Assembly: GCA_934162265.1 (NCBI GenBank) | Contig: CAKPHZ010000024.1 | Span: 1-20,274 of the forward strand | Direction of reading: 5' to 3' | DNA length: 20,274 nucleotides | DNA from: an uncultured Bacilli bacterium | Lineage (GTDB): Bacteria > Bacillota_I > Bacilli_A > RF39 > UBA660 | Shown here: one piece after another, positions 6,963 to 13,352 of the stretch | How positions within the stretch are numbered: the stretch's first letter is position 1 | Layout of the letters: every line of letters begins with the position of its first letter | Translations under genes and position numbers: made by a program | The notes under the pieces: model-generated | Databases searched by the model: none | What the model was told of the DNA's origin: nothing | Seen by the model: the letters and a program-made list of their open reading frames with translations, nothing else

Positions 6963-9515
6963 ATGAAAATAAGTGAAATTGATAGAACAAAATTAGCCCC
7001 TATGATGAGGCACTATGTAGAATTAAAAGACAAATATCCTGATGTGATCTTATTATATCGCTTAGGAGACTTTTACGAAATGTTCTTTGAAGATGCAGAA
7101 ATTGTCTCACACGCATTAGAATTAACATTAACAGGAAGAAACGCAGGACTAGAAGAAAGAGTACCAATGTGTGGAGTTCCTCATCATGCAGTAGATATTT
7201 ATGTAGATAAATTAATTAAGCAAGGATTCAAAGTAGCCATTTGTGAACAATTAGAAGATCCAAAAACTGCAAAAGGAATCGTAAAAAGAGACGTTACTGA
7301 AGTCATCTCTTCAGGAACCATTATTAGTTCCAATAGCTTAGATGAAAAAACAAATAATTATATTGGTAGCATCTATGATTATGAATATTGCTATTCTATT
7401 GTTTATACAGATATCACAACAGGAGAACTATATGCTGAGATTATTCCTCACGACAATGATAAATTAATCAATGATATCTTATCCTTTGGATTAAAAGAAG
7501 TAGTAGTCAATAAAGAAGTAAATACTAGTATTATTAATCTATTAAAAGAACAATACCACTTAACAGTAACCCTTGTAAATAATATTTTAGAAACAGATGA
7601 ATACAAATTTTGTTACAAAGGAATAACTGACAGTCGCTATATCACTTCAATCAAACATTTATTATATTACCTAGTTATCAATCAAAAAAGAAGCTTAGGT
7701 CATTTACAAAAAGTCATCATCAATGAAACAGATAACTTTCTAAAGATGGATATCCATACAAAAAGAAATCTAGAACTAACAGAAAGCATACGCTTAAAAG
7801 ACAGAAATTATTCCTTATTATGGCTTCTAGATAATACCAAAACAGCTATGGGAAGTAGAAAATTAAAACAATGGATTGAAGCCCCACTAAAAGAAAAAAA
7901 ACCAATTGAAAAAAGACATGAAGTAGTAAGTAAACTAATTGAAGAATTTATTTTAACTGAAGACTTAAGAAGAAATCTATATGAAATATATGATCTAGAA
8001 AGATTAAGTGGAAGAATAGCTTTAGGAAACGCCAATGGAAGAGACTTAATTCAATTAAAAAATTCCCTAAAAGTGTTACCAATCATCGCTGAAATGCTAA
8101 AAGAAATCAAATTTTATAGTGAAATTAATCCTCTAACAGATTTATATGATCTCTTAGAAACATCTATCTATGAAGAACCTCCTGTTACCCTAAAAGAAGG
8201 TTACTTAATAAAAAAAGGTTACTCCAGTGAATTAGATGAACTAAAAGAATTAAGAAGTGGGGGAAAGGACTTCATCAGCAAATTTGAATTAGAAGAAAAA
8301 GAAAGAACAGGAATTAAAAATCTAAAAATAGGATTTAACAAAGTATTTGGATACTATATTGAAATATCCAAAGGGAACTTAGGATTAATCAAAGAAGATA
8401 TGGGATATATTAGAAAGCAAACCCTAACCAATTGTGAACGCTTTATTACACCACTTTTAAAAGAAAAAGAAGATTTAATCTTAAGTGCTGAAGAAAAAAT
8501 CATTAATCTAGAATACGAACTATTTATTGAAATTAGAGATAAAATAAAAAAATATATTCCTAAATTACAAAAAGTTGCTAAAACAATCAGTGAAATAGAT
8601 GTTTTACAAAGTTTTGCCTTAGTAAGTGAAAGATATAACTACGTAAGACCAACTATAACATTAGATCATAGTCTAAAACTAATAGAATCAAGACATCCAG
8701 TTGTAGAAAGAGTAATTAAAGGAGAATATGTCCCTAATGATATTGTAATGGATAATGGTGTATATACACTTCTAATTACAGGCCCTAATATGGCCGGAAA
8801 AAGTACTTATATGAGACAATTAGGAATTATCGCTATTATGTCCCAAATAGGATGTTTTGTACCCGCAAAAGAAGCAAAAATGCCTATATTTGACCAGATA
8901 TTCACAAGAATAGGTGCCAGTGATGACTTAGTTAGTGGAGAGTCCACATTTATGGTAGAAATGATAGAAGCCACTCACGCCTTAAAAAATGCAACAAAAA
9001 ATAGTCTAATTTTATTCGATGAATTGGGTAGGGGAACAGCCACTTATGATGGAATGAGCTTAGCTCAAGCAATACTAGAATATGTAAACAATACCATCGG
9101 TTGTAAAACATTATTTTCAACCCATTATCACGAATTAACTAAACTAGAAAAAGAATTAAAACACTTAAAAAATAAACACGTATCAGCATCAGAAGATGGA
9201 GAAAACATTATCTTTCTGCACAAAGTAAAAGATGGAAGTGTAGACAAAAGTTACGGAATTAATGTTGCAAAATTAGCTGGATTACCAAATGAAGTATTAA
9301 CTAGAGCATCAGAAATATTAGCAGCTTACGAAAATAACGATCCAAGTAAAAAGGAAATTGCCATCCAAACAAGCTTACCATTAGAAGTAATTTCACAAAA
9401 AATATCAGAAAAAAGCGAAGTTGAAGAAATCTTAAAACAAACAAATGTTCTAGAATTAACACCATTAAAAGCTTTAAACTTATTATACGAACTAAAAGAA
9501 AAATTAAAACAATAG
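6963..9515 (+). CDS. mutS: DNA mismatch repair protein MutS
   Basis: Recognises mismatches and small loops behind the replication fork and recruits MutL. Seen: the mismatch-reading Phe-x-Glu motif F37-Y38-E39 in LGDFYEMFF, the connector and lever/clamp region (about 130-560), and the ABC-type ATPase with Walker A GPNMAGKS (607-614), the signature-containing segment VSGESTFMVEM (657-667), Walker B LILFDELGRGT (D686, E687) and STHYHEL (719-725). The 850-aa length and the C-terminal tail are normal for MutS1. The ATG at 6963 follows AAGGTG (6950-6955). It is the last + strand gene before the terminus island. mutL, usually next to mutS in Bacillota, is not in the window. Confidence 0.97.
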   Translation: MKISEIDRTKLAPMMRHYVELKDKYPDVILLYRLGDFYEMFFEDAEIVSHALELTLTGRNAGLEERVPMCGVPHHAVDIYVDKLIKQGFKVAICEQLEDPKTAKGIVKRDVTEVISSGTIISSNSLDEKTNNYIGSIYDYEYCYSIVYTDITTGELYAEIIPHDNDKLINDILSFGLKEVVVNKEVNTSIINLLKEQYHLTVTLVNNILETDEYKFCYKGITDSRYITSIKHLLYYLVINQKRSLGHLQKVIINETDNFLKMDIHTKRNLELTESIRLKDRNYSLLWLLDNTKTAMGSRKLKQWIEAPLKEKKPIEKRHEVVSKLIEEFILTEDLRRNLYEIYDLERLSGRIALGNANGRDLIQLKNSLKVLPIIAEMLKEIKFYSEINPLTDLYDLLETSIYEEPPVTLKEGYLIKKGYSSELDELKELRSGGKDFISKFELEEKERTGIKNLKIGFNKVFGYYIEISKGNLGLIKEDMGYIRKQTLTNCERFITPLLKEKEDLILSAEEKIINLEYELFIEIRDKIKKYIPKLQKVAKTISEIDVLQSFALVSERYNYVRPTITLDHSLKLIESRHPVVERVIKGEYVPNDIVMDNGVYTLLITGPNMAGKSTYMRQLGIIAIMSQIGCFVPAKEAKMPIFDQIFTRIGASDDLVSGESTFMVEMIEATHALKNATKNSLILFDELGRGTATYDGMSLAQAILEYVNNTIGCKTLFSTHYHELTKLEKELKHLKNKHVSASEDGENIIFLHKVKDGSVDKSYGINVAKLAGLPNEVLTRASEILAAYENNDPSKKEIAIQTSLPLEVISQKISEKSEVEEILKQTNVLELTPLKALNLLYELKEKLKQ

Positions 9516-9528
9516 TTTTTCTTAATAA

Positions 9529-9540
9529 AAAATACTGATA
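9529..9540. repeat. Copy of dispersed motif (AAAATACTGATA)
   Basis: Exact AAAATACTGATA, 14 bases after the mutS stop codon, before the terminator and 88 bases from the dif-like site. See the copies at 6872-6883, 17667-17678 and 19531-19542. Confidence 0.7.
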
Positions 9541-9583
9541 AGGCATTAACTTAAAAAGAGAATGAAATAATGAAGCATAGAAT

Positions 9584-9612
9584 AAATCCTTATAAAATAA
9601 GGGTTTTCTTTA
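9584..9612 (+). terminator. Intrinsic terminator of mutS
   Basis: CCTTAT (9588-9593) and ATAAGG (9597-9602) form a stem with an AAA loop, extended outward by a T.G wobble and A:T pairs, and running into TTTTCTTT. It ends the + strand gene block just before the dif-like site. Confidence 0.8.
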
Positions 9613-9627
9613 AGTTTTAGATATAGA

Positions 9628-9655
9628 AGTTTACATAATATAAATTATCGGAACT
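9628..9655. other. dif: Chromosomal dif site (XerC/XerD recombination site)
   Basis: This is a 28-bp element with two 11-bp arms, AGTTTACATAA (9628-9638) and TTATCGGAACT (9645-9655), around a 6-bp centre. The arms are imperfect inverted repeats (8 of 11 positions), as in known dif sites. Compared with the reverse complement of B. subtilis dif as I remember it, 24 of 28 positions match, including the whole XerD-type arm; the differences are in the centre and the XerC-type arm. Known role: XerC/XerD tyrosine recombinases resolve chromosome dimers here, driven by FtsK/SpoIIIE translocases. Context agrees: it is intergenic, and every gene on either side points toward it. Read XerC arm to XerD arm, the site is on the - strand. 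Confidence 0.9.
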
Positions 9656-9728
9656 AATAAAAAATAGAATTTTTAAAATAAATTTATAATTATACAAAAC
9701 CTTTTTATCAAAGTTTATAATGATTTAG

Positions 9729-9770
9729 TTAATTAATATAATTATATATTATTTTTAATTAATTAATATA
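9729..9770. repeat. Direct repeat of TTAATTAATATA
   Basis: The 12-mer TTAATTAATATA occurs at 9729-9740 and 9759-9770, exactly 30 bp apart, within a stretch that is almost pure A+T (3 G/C in 9721-9780). It lies between the dif-like site and the longer repeat array. At this base composition a chance origin cannot be excluded. Confidence 0.5.
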
Positions 9771-9861
9771 TTATTACATAAATTAATAAAGTTTGAATTG
9801 AATAAATCATCATCATTCATTAACTCAAATTAAATTTAGAAATCTAAATTCAAAAAACTTT

Positions 9862-10119
9862 AAATCGAGATGGATAATTATCCAACTTTTTAATTTTCAA
9901 ATTAAATTTAAGTCAAGTAAAATTTAATTTGAGTTGAACAATCATTCATCTTTTTGATTTTTGATTCCATTTTTATTCTCCAAAATTTAATTTGAGATGG
10001 ATAATTGTACAACTTTAATATCTTCAAATTCAATTTGAGATAAACAATTATCAATCTCTCTAATTCTTGATTTAATATTTGATTATCTAAATTTTAACTT
10101 GAAATGGATAATTATTAAT
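9862..10119. repeat. Array of five degenerate repeats beside dif
   Basis: Five related units share a core close to AATTTGAGATGGATAATTA followed by a CAACTTT-like tail. Taking the GAG (or GAA) as anchor, they sit at 9867, 9931, 9994, 10037 and 10101, giving intervals of 64, 63, 43 and 64 bp, all near multiples of 21 bp. The 14-mer AAATTTAATTTGAG is exact at 9920-9933 and 9983-9996, has one mismatch at 10026-10039, and recurs inverted at 9824-9837. Unit 1 contains the 14-bp palindrome TGGATAATTATCCA (9871-9884). The array lies outside both flanking transcription units, has no open reading frame and does not resemble a CRISPR. Its function is unknown; terminus organisation or protein binding is inferred. 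Confidence 0.75.
9898..9931. repeat. Perfect 12-bp inverted repeat around GTCAAGTAAAA
   Basis: CAAATTAAATTT (9898-9909) is the exact reverse complement of AAATTTAATTTG (9920-9931), separated by ten bases. The 11-mer GTCAAGTAAAA (9912-9922), which begins in the spacer and runs into the right arm, is also found twice in the promoter of the HTH gene at 11199-11221. Confidence 0.75.
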
Positions 10120-10212
10120 CATTATTAATTTCGATTTAAATTTTAAAACCCATAATTAATAATCTAATAATATTAAAAATAATAATACAAACTCAAATTA
10201 TAATAAATTTTA

Positions 10213-10252
10213 AAATCTCAATTATTTTAATTTAATTAAATAATTGAGATTT
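10213..10252. repeat. Perfect 15-bp inverted repeat
   Basis: AAATCTCAATTATTT (10213-10227) pairs with AAATAATTGAGATTT (10238-10252) around a 10-base A+T loop. No T run follows on either strand, so it does not look like a terminator. The arms carry the same AATTGAGAT theme as the array to its left. It may be a protein-binding palindrome or a cruciform-prone site. Confidence 0.75.
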
Positions 10253-10295
10253 AATAAGTTTAAATCAAAGAATAGCTATCATTTTTTAAATAAAT

Positions 10296-10334
10296 AAAAA
10301 AATAGGGGACTTAGATTTAATCTATCACTCCCCT
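10296..10334 (-). terminator. Intrinsic terminator of the HTH gene
   Basis: On the - strand AGGGGA (10309-10304 partner) closes with TCCCCT (plus positions 10304-10309 and 10329-10334). A nested stem, TAGATT with AATCTA (10312-10317, 10319-10324), sits inside, and the hairpin is followed by seven T residues (10302-10296). It ends the - strand gene block facing the terminus island. Confidence 0.85.
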
Positions 10335-10371
10335 TCTCTATTCAAAAATAAGTTTACACTTTTAATTTGAT

Positions 10372-11154
10372 TTAATATTTATTATTTCTTGCCTGTATTT
10401 CAGCAATTTTATCAAATACCTCACTAGCATTTCTTTCATTAATTTCAGTATATCCAAGTTCTCTTAAAGCTTGTACCTTAGCCGTATTTAGTTCCTGTGT
10501 ACGACTTAATTTCTCTTCATTTTTTCTCTCTAAATCTGCCTCCCATCTTCTATGAGATTCAGCCAATTTGCTCTTAGAAGCACCACCATTAGTGTATAAA
10601 GTCATGGCAGAATACATAATACTTTCAAAAATAAATTGATTCTCTTCATTAAAATCATACACATTATATTTCAAATAACCATTATTTTTAGCAACGTACC
10701 CTAAAATATACTTAGCTTCTTTCATATTGGATAAAGATTGAATAAAATGATATAAATACTTTAAAGTAATATAACTTTCTTTTGTTTTATTTTCATTTAA
10801 CATTTCTTTCAAAAGAAAAACAATATCAGAAATTAAATCTTGTTCCTCTTTTTTTAATCCAGAAAGTTCAATAACTTCTTCCTTCTTTGAAGGAACTTTT
10901 TTATAATTAAAAACTTTATTAGAAACAGATTGTAAATATTCATCATTAAGTTCTTTGTTAACAATATCTTCACAACTTCTTACTTCTAACAAATTAAATA
11001 ACAATTGACACTTTTCAGCAGGCATTTTATTTAAATCATCACTGTCCAAATAATTATATACCATTTGCCTAGAAACGCCTAAATATTTAGCCAAATTAAC
11101 TTTAGAAATATTTGTTTTCTTTAAAATTAAATTAATTTTATCAACGGTATTCAT
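10372..11154 (-). CDS. HTH (XRE-like) DNA-binding protein, terminus-proximal
   Basis: A 260-aa protein with an N-terminal helix-turn-helix at about residues 14-40 (SKVNLAKYLGVSRQMVYNYL), of the Cro/XRE type. Residues 85-185 are mostly helical, with no motif I recognise. The C-terminal part (about 195-260) is strongly charged and probably coiled (SHRRWEADLERKNEEK), suggesting oligomerisation. There is no membrane segment. The ATG at 11154 follows GAGGGA. It has its own strong promoter, with a 12-bp tandem repeat over the -35 region, which suggests autoregulation, and its own terminator. It is the last - strand gene before the island, about 0.7 kb from dif. The HTH supports DNA binding; a role at the terminus is only inferred from position and a shared 11-mer. 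Confidence 0.8.
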   Translation of the reverse strand: MNTVDKINLILKKTNISKVNLAKYLGVSRQMVYNYLDSDDLNKMPAEKCQLLFNLLEVRSCEDIVNKELNDEYLQSVSNKVFNYKKVPSKKEEVIELSGLKKEEQDLISDIVFLLKEMLNENKTKESYITLKYLYHFIQSLSNMKEAKYILGYVAKNNGYLKYNVYDFNEENQFIFESIMYSAMTLYTNGGASKSKLAESHRRWEADLERKNEEKLSRTQELNTAKVQALRELGYTEINERNASEVFDKIAEIQARNNKY

Positions 11155-11175
11155 ATTCCATCCCTCTCTAATTAT

Positions 11176-11203
11176 ATTTTATCATGTTTACAGATTATGT
11201 CAA
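11176..11203 (-). promoter_or_regulatory. Sigma-A promoter of the HTH gene
   Basis: On the - strand, TTGACA (11203-11198) is followed after 16 bp by TAAAAT (11181-11176) with a TG extension (TGATAAAAT). The predicted start is about 15-20 bases before the GAGGGA ribosome binding site. A second TTGACA lies 12 bp further upstream, too far to serve the same -10 box. Confidence 0.8.
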
Positions 11204-11220
11204 GTAAAATGTCAAGTAAA
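11197..11220. repeat. 12-bp tandem repeat over the -35 box (candidate operator)
   Basis: ATGTCAAGTAAA occurs twice back to back (11197-11208 and 11209-11220) and overlaps the -35 box of the HTH gene promoter. Two half-sites one helical turn or so apart beside an HTH gene are typical of autoregulatory operators. The core GTCAAGTAAAA occurs a third time, inside the terminus array at 9912-9922. Confidence 0.65.
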
Positions 11221-11222
11221 AA

Positions 11223-12299
11223 TTAAAATACTTCCTTGATAATTCCTCCACCTAAGCATAAATCCCCTTGATACAGACAACAGAACTGTCCAGGAGTTAC
11301 TGCTTTTGCTTTATTGTAAGTCAATTCCAAATCTCCATTTTCTAAATATTTAACTTGAATATCTACATCATGAGAACGATATCTAAATTTACATGTACAT
11401 TCATTTGGTCGCTCATCAGTCAAAAAATTAAAATCCTCAATAATTGCCCGATTAGAATATAAATAGCGATTTTCATCTCCACTCGCAACATACAAAATGT
11501 TATGTTCCAAATCTTTTAAAGCAACATAACTCTTTTCATGATGTCCCCCCAAATGTAAACCTCTTCTTTGACCTATTGTATAATACATAAGACCAATATG
11601 TTCTCCAACCTTTTCTTTAGTGTCAATATCAATAATATCTCCAGGTTGATTAGGCAAATAGTTTTCTAAAAATTGAGTAAAGTTTCTTTCTCCAATAAAA
11701 CAAATTCCAGTAGAATCTTTCTTTTTTGCTGTGACTAAACCATTTTCTAAAGCGATTTTTCTCACCATAGGCTTTTCTAATTCACCAATAGGAAATAATA
11801 CATTAGCAAATTTTTCTCTTGAAACATAAGCCAAAAAATAAGATTGATCTTTATTTAAATCCACTGCTCTAAGTAATTTCCCATTTTTTATCCTAGCATA
11901 ATGCCCAGTAGCAATATAATCAGCACCTAACTTTAATGCCTCCTGAATAAATAAATCAAATTTAATATATTTATTGCACATTACATCAGGATTAGGCGTT
12001 CTTCCTTTCTTTAATTCATCTAAAAAATAAGTAAAAACATAATCCCAATATTCTTTAACAAAATCTACTCGATGTAATGGAATGTCCAATTTTTCACATA
12101 CACTTTTTGCATCATTATAATCTTCTTCCTGCGGACAGATTGAATGATCTAAATTAGGGTTACCCAAGTAATCATTATTAATAGAACTATCCCAATTGCG
12201 CATAAACAAACCAATTACTTGATATCCTTGCTTTTTTAAAAGTAAAGCAGCAACAGAACTATCAACGCCACCACTCATCCCAATAACTACTTTTTTCAT
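11223..12299 (-). CDS. mnmA: tRNA-specific 2-thiouridylase MnmA
   Basis: Inserts sulfur at C2 of the wobble uridine (U34) in tRNA-Lys, -Glu and -Gln, receiving sulfur from a cysteine desulfurase relay. Seen: the ATP-pyrophosphatase PP-loop SGGVDSS (9-15), the two catalytic cysteines in NPDVMCNKYIKF (C108) and STGICFIGER (C200), and a C-terminal beta-barrel domain with TPGQFCCLYQGDLCLGGG. The 358-aa length is normal. The ATG at 12299 has AAGAGG five bases upstream. It lies downstream of miaA, a second anticodon-loop modification gene, but has its own extended -10 promoter and an 80-base leader holding an 11-bp inverted repeat. No terminator separates it from the HTH gene, so some read-through is likely. 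Confidence 0.97.
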   Translation of the reverse strand: MKKVVIGMSGGVDSSVAALLLKKQGYQVIGLFMRNWDSSINNDYLGNPNLDHSICPQEEDYNDAKSVCEKLDIPLHRVDFVKEYWDYVFTYFLDELKKGRTPNPDVMCNKYIKFDLFIQEALKLGADYIATGHYARIKNGKLLRAVDLNKDQSYFLAYVSREKFANVLFPIGELEKPMVRKIALENGLVTAKKKDSTGICFIGERNFTQFLENYLPNQPGDIIDIDTKEKVGEHIGLMYYTIGQRRGLHLGGHHEKSYVALKDLEHNILYVASGDENRYLYSNRAIIEDFNFLTDERPNECTCKFRYRSHDVDIQVKYLENGDLELTYNKAKAVTPGQFCCLYQGDLCLGGGIIKEVF

Positions 12300-12323
12300 A
12301 AAAACCTCTTTTCTTTATTTACG

Positions 12324-12365
12324 TAAAATACTGAACAATAACTTCAATACTAAATCAGTATTTTA
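12324..12365 (-). promoter_or_regulatory. Long inverted repeat in the mnmA leader
   Basis: TAAAATACTGA (12324-12334) and TCAGTATTTTA (12355-12365) are perfect 11-bp complements separated by 20 bases. An alternative stem, AATACT (12346-12351) with AGTATT (12357-12362), would compete for the same arm. The element lies between the mnmA promoter and its ribosome binding site, so the mRNA leader could switch between two folds. It carries the AAAATACTGA core of the dispersed motif, in inverted pair form. Confidence 0.6.
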
Positions 12366-12385
12366 ACTTCACTAAAATTACCCCT

Positions 12386-12414
12386 ATTATAACAAAAAAA
12401 GAATTATTTTACCA
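12386..12414 (-). promoter_or_regulatory. Extended -10 promoter of mnmA
   Basis: On the - strand TGTTATAAT (12394-12386) is a perfect extended -10 box. TGGTAA (12414-12409), 17 bp upstream inside the miaA 3' end, is a weak -35 box. The start would be near 12379, giving a leader of about 80 bases. Confidence 0.7.
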
Positions 12415-13303
12415 TACTAACTTCAAGATAAGTTGATACCTCATTCACTGTCTGAGAAAAATTTTCATAATTTGTATGAAACCACTGAATATTCAACTGA
12501 TTTCGAAAAAAAGTGTACTGCCGTTTTGCATATCTCCTTGAGTTTCTTTTAATTGCATCAACGGCTTCTTCATAAGATATCTTTTTATCAAAATATTGAT
12601 ATAACTCTTTATAACCAATTCCACCAATTAAAGGCTTAGTAAAAATCTTTTGATCATAAAAATCCTTTACCTCAGAAACAAGTCCCATATCAATCATCTT
12701 ATCCACTCGTCGATTAATAATTTCATATAAATTTTCTCGTTCTGTAGTAAGACCAATAAAAACGCAGTCATAAAGAAGACGATTAGTATGGTTTTTGGAA
12801 ATAGATTTTCCATTTTCTTGATAATAAATAATGGCATTAATTACTCTCCTTTTATTATTTTGATCAATAAGATTTGCTCCTTCTGGATCAATTTCTTTTA
12901 AGAGATGATTTAATTCCTGTAATGATTTTTTTTCATATTCTTCTTTTGTTTCTTGTTCATACAAAGAAAAATGATAATCATAAAGTGCAGCTTTAATATA
13001 TAATCCTGTCCCGCCAACTAGAATAGGAATATGCCCCCTCTGCATAATTTCTTCTATTTTTTGTCGACAATCTTTTTGATAATCATAAATAGAATATTCT
13101 TCATTAACATTTTTGATGTCAAACAAATGATGAGGAATTTCTTCTTTTTCTTCTTCTGTAATCTTAGCTGTACCAATATTTAAGTCTCGATAAACTTGCA
13201 TAGCATCAGCATTAATAATTTCTCCATGATATTTTTTAGCAATAGAAACAGATAATTTTGTTTTTCCTACCCCAGTAGGTCCCGTAATGACAATAACCTT
13301 CAC
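12404..13303 (-). CDS. miaA: tRNA dimethylallyltransferase MiaA
   Basis: Transfers a dimethylallyl group to N6 of A37 in tRNAs reading codons that start with U. Seen: P-loop GPTGVGKT (8-15), NADAMQVYRDLNIGTAK (31-47), the prenyl-acceptor/catalytic segment LVGGTGLYIKA (about 96-106), and the C-terminal IGYKEL and KRNSRRYAKRQYTFFRN stretches that contact tRNA. The 299-aa length is normal. The start is a GTG at 13303 with AGGAGG seven bases upstream; no ATG fits better. It follows the terminator of the HD gene closely, leaving almost no room for a separate promoter, so it is probably served by read-through or by a promoter inside the HD gene. mutL, often a neighbour of miaA, is absent. Confidence 0.97.
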   Translation of the reverse strand: MKVIVITGPTGVGKTKLSVSIAKKYHGEIINADAMQVYRDLNIGTAKITEEEKEEIPHHLFDIKNVNEEYSIYDYQKDCRQKIEEIMQRGHIPILVGGTGLYIKAALYDYHFSLYEQETKEEYEKKSLQELNHLLKEIDPEGANLIDQNNKRRVINAIIYYQENGKSISKNHTNRLLYDCVFIGLTTERENLYEIINRRVDKMIDMGLVSEVKDFYDQKIFTKPLIGGIGYKELYQYFDKKISYEEAVDAIKRNSRRYAKRQYTFFRNQLNIQWFHTNYENFSQTVNEVSTYLEVSMVK

Positions 13304-13321
13304 TTGTATTCCTCCTTTAAT

Positions 13322-13352
13322 AAAAAAAGAATTAACTAAAAATAGCTAATTC
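13322..13352 (-). terminator. Intrinsic terminator after the HD gene
   Basis: GAATTAACTA (13329-13338) pairs with TAGCTAATTC (13343-13352) as a 10-bp stem with one G.U wobble and a 4-base loop. On the - strand it is followed by seven T residues. The stem starts within the HD gene stop codon. Confidence 0.85.

Noticed and set aside
9301..9546. 81-codon - strand frame over the 3' end of mutS
   Set aside because: It is a shadow of the mutS coding sequence with no promoter or ribosome binding site.
9862..10252. Repeat array read as a CRISPR
   Set aside because: The units are degenerate, occur in both orientations, vary in spacing (43 to 64 bp), lack distinct spacers and have no cas genes nearby.
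9516..10371. A+T-rich island with TTATCCA cores read as oriC
   Set aside because: There is no full DnaA box, no dnaA or dnaN, and genes point toward the island on both sides, the opposite of an origin. A dif-like site is present instead.
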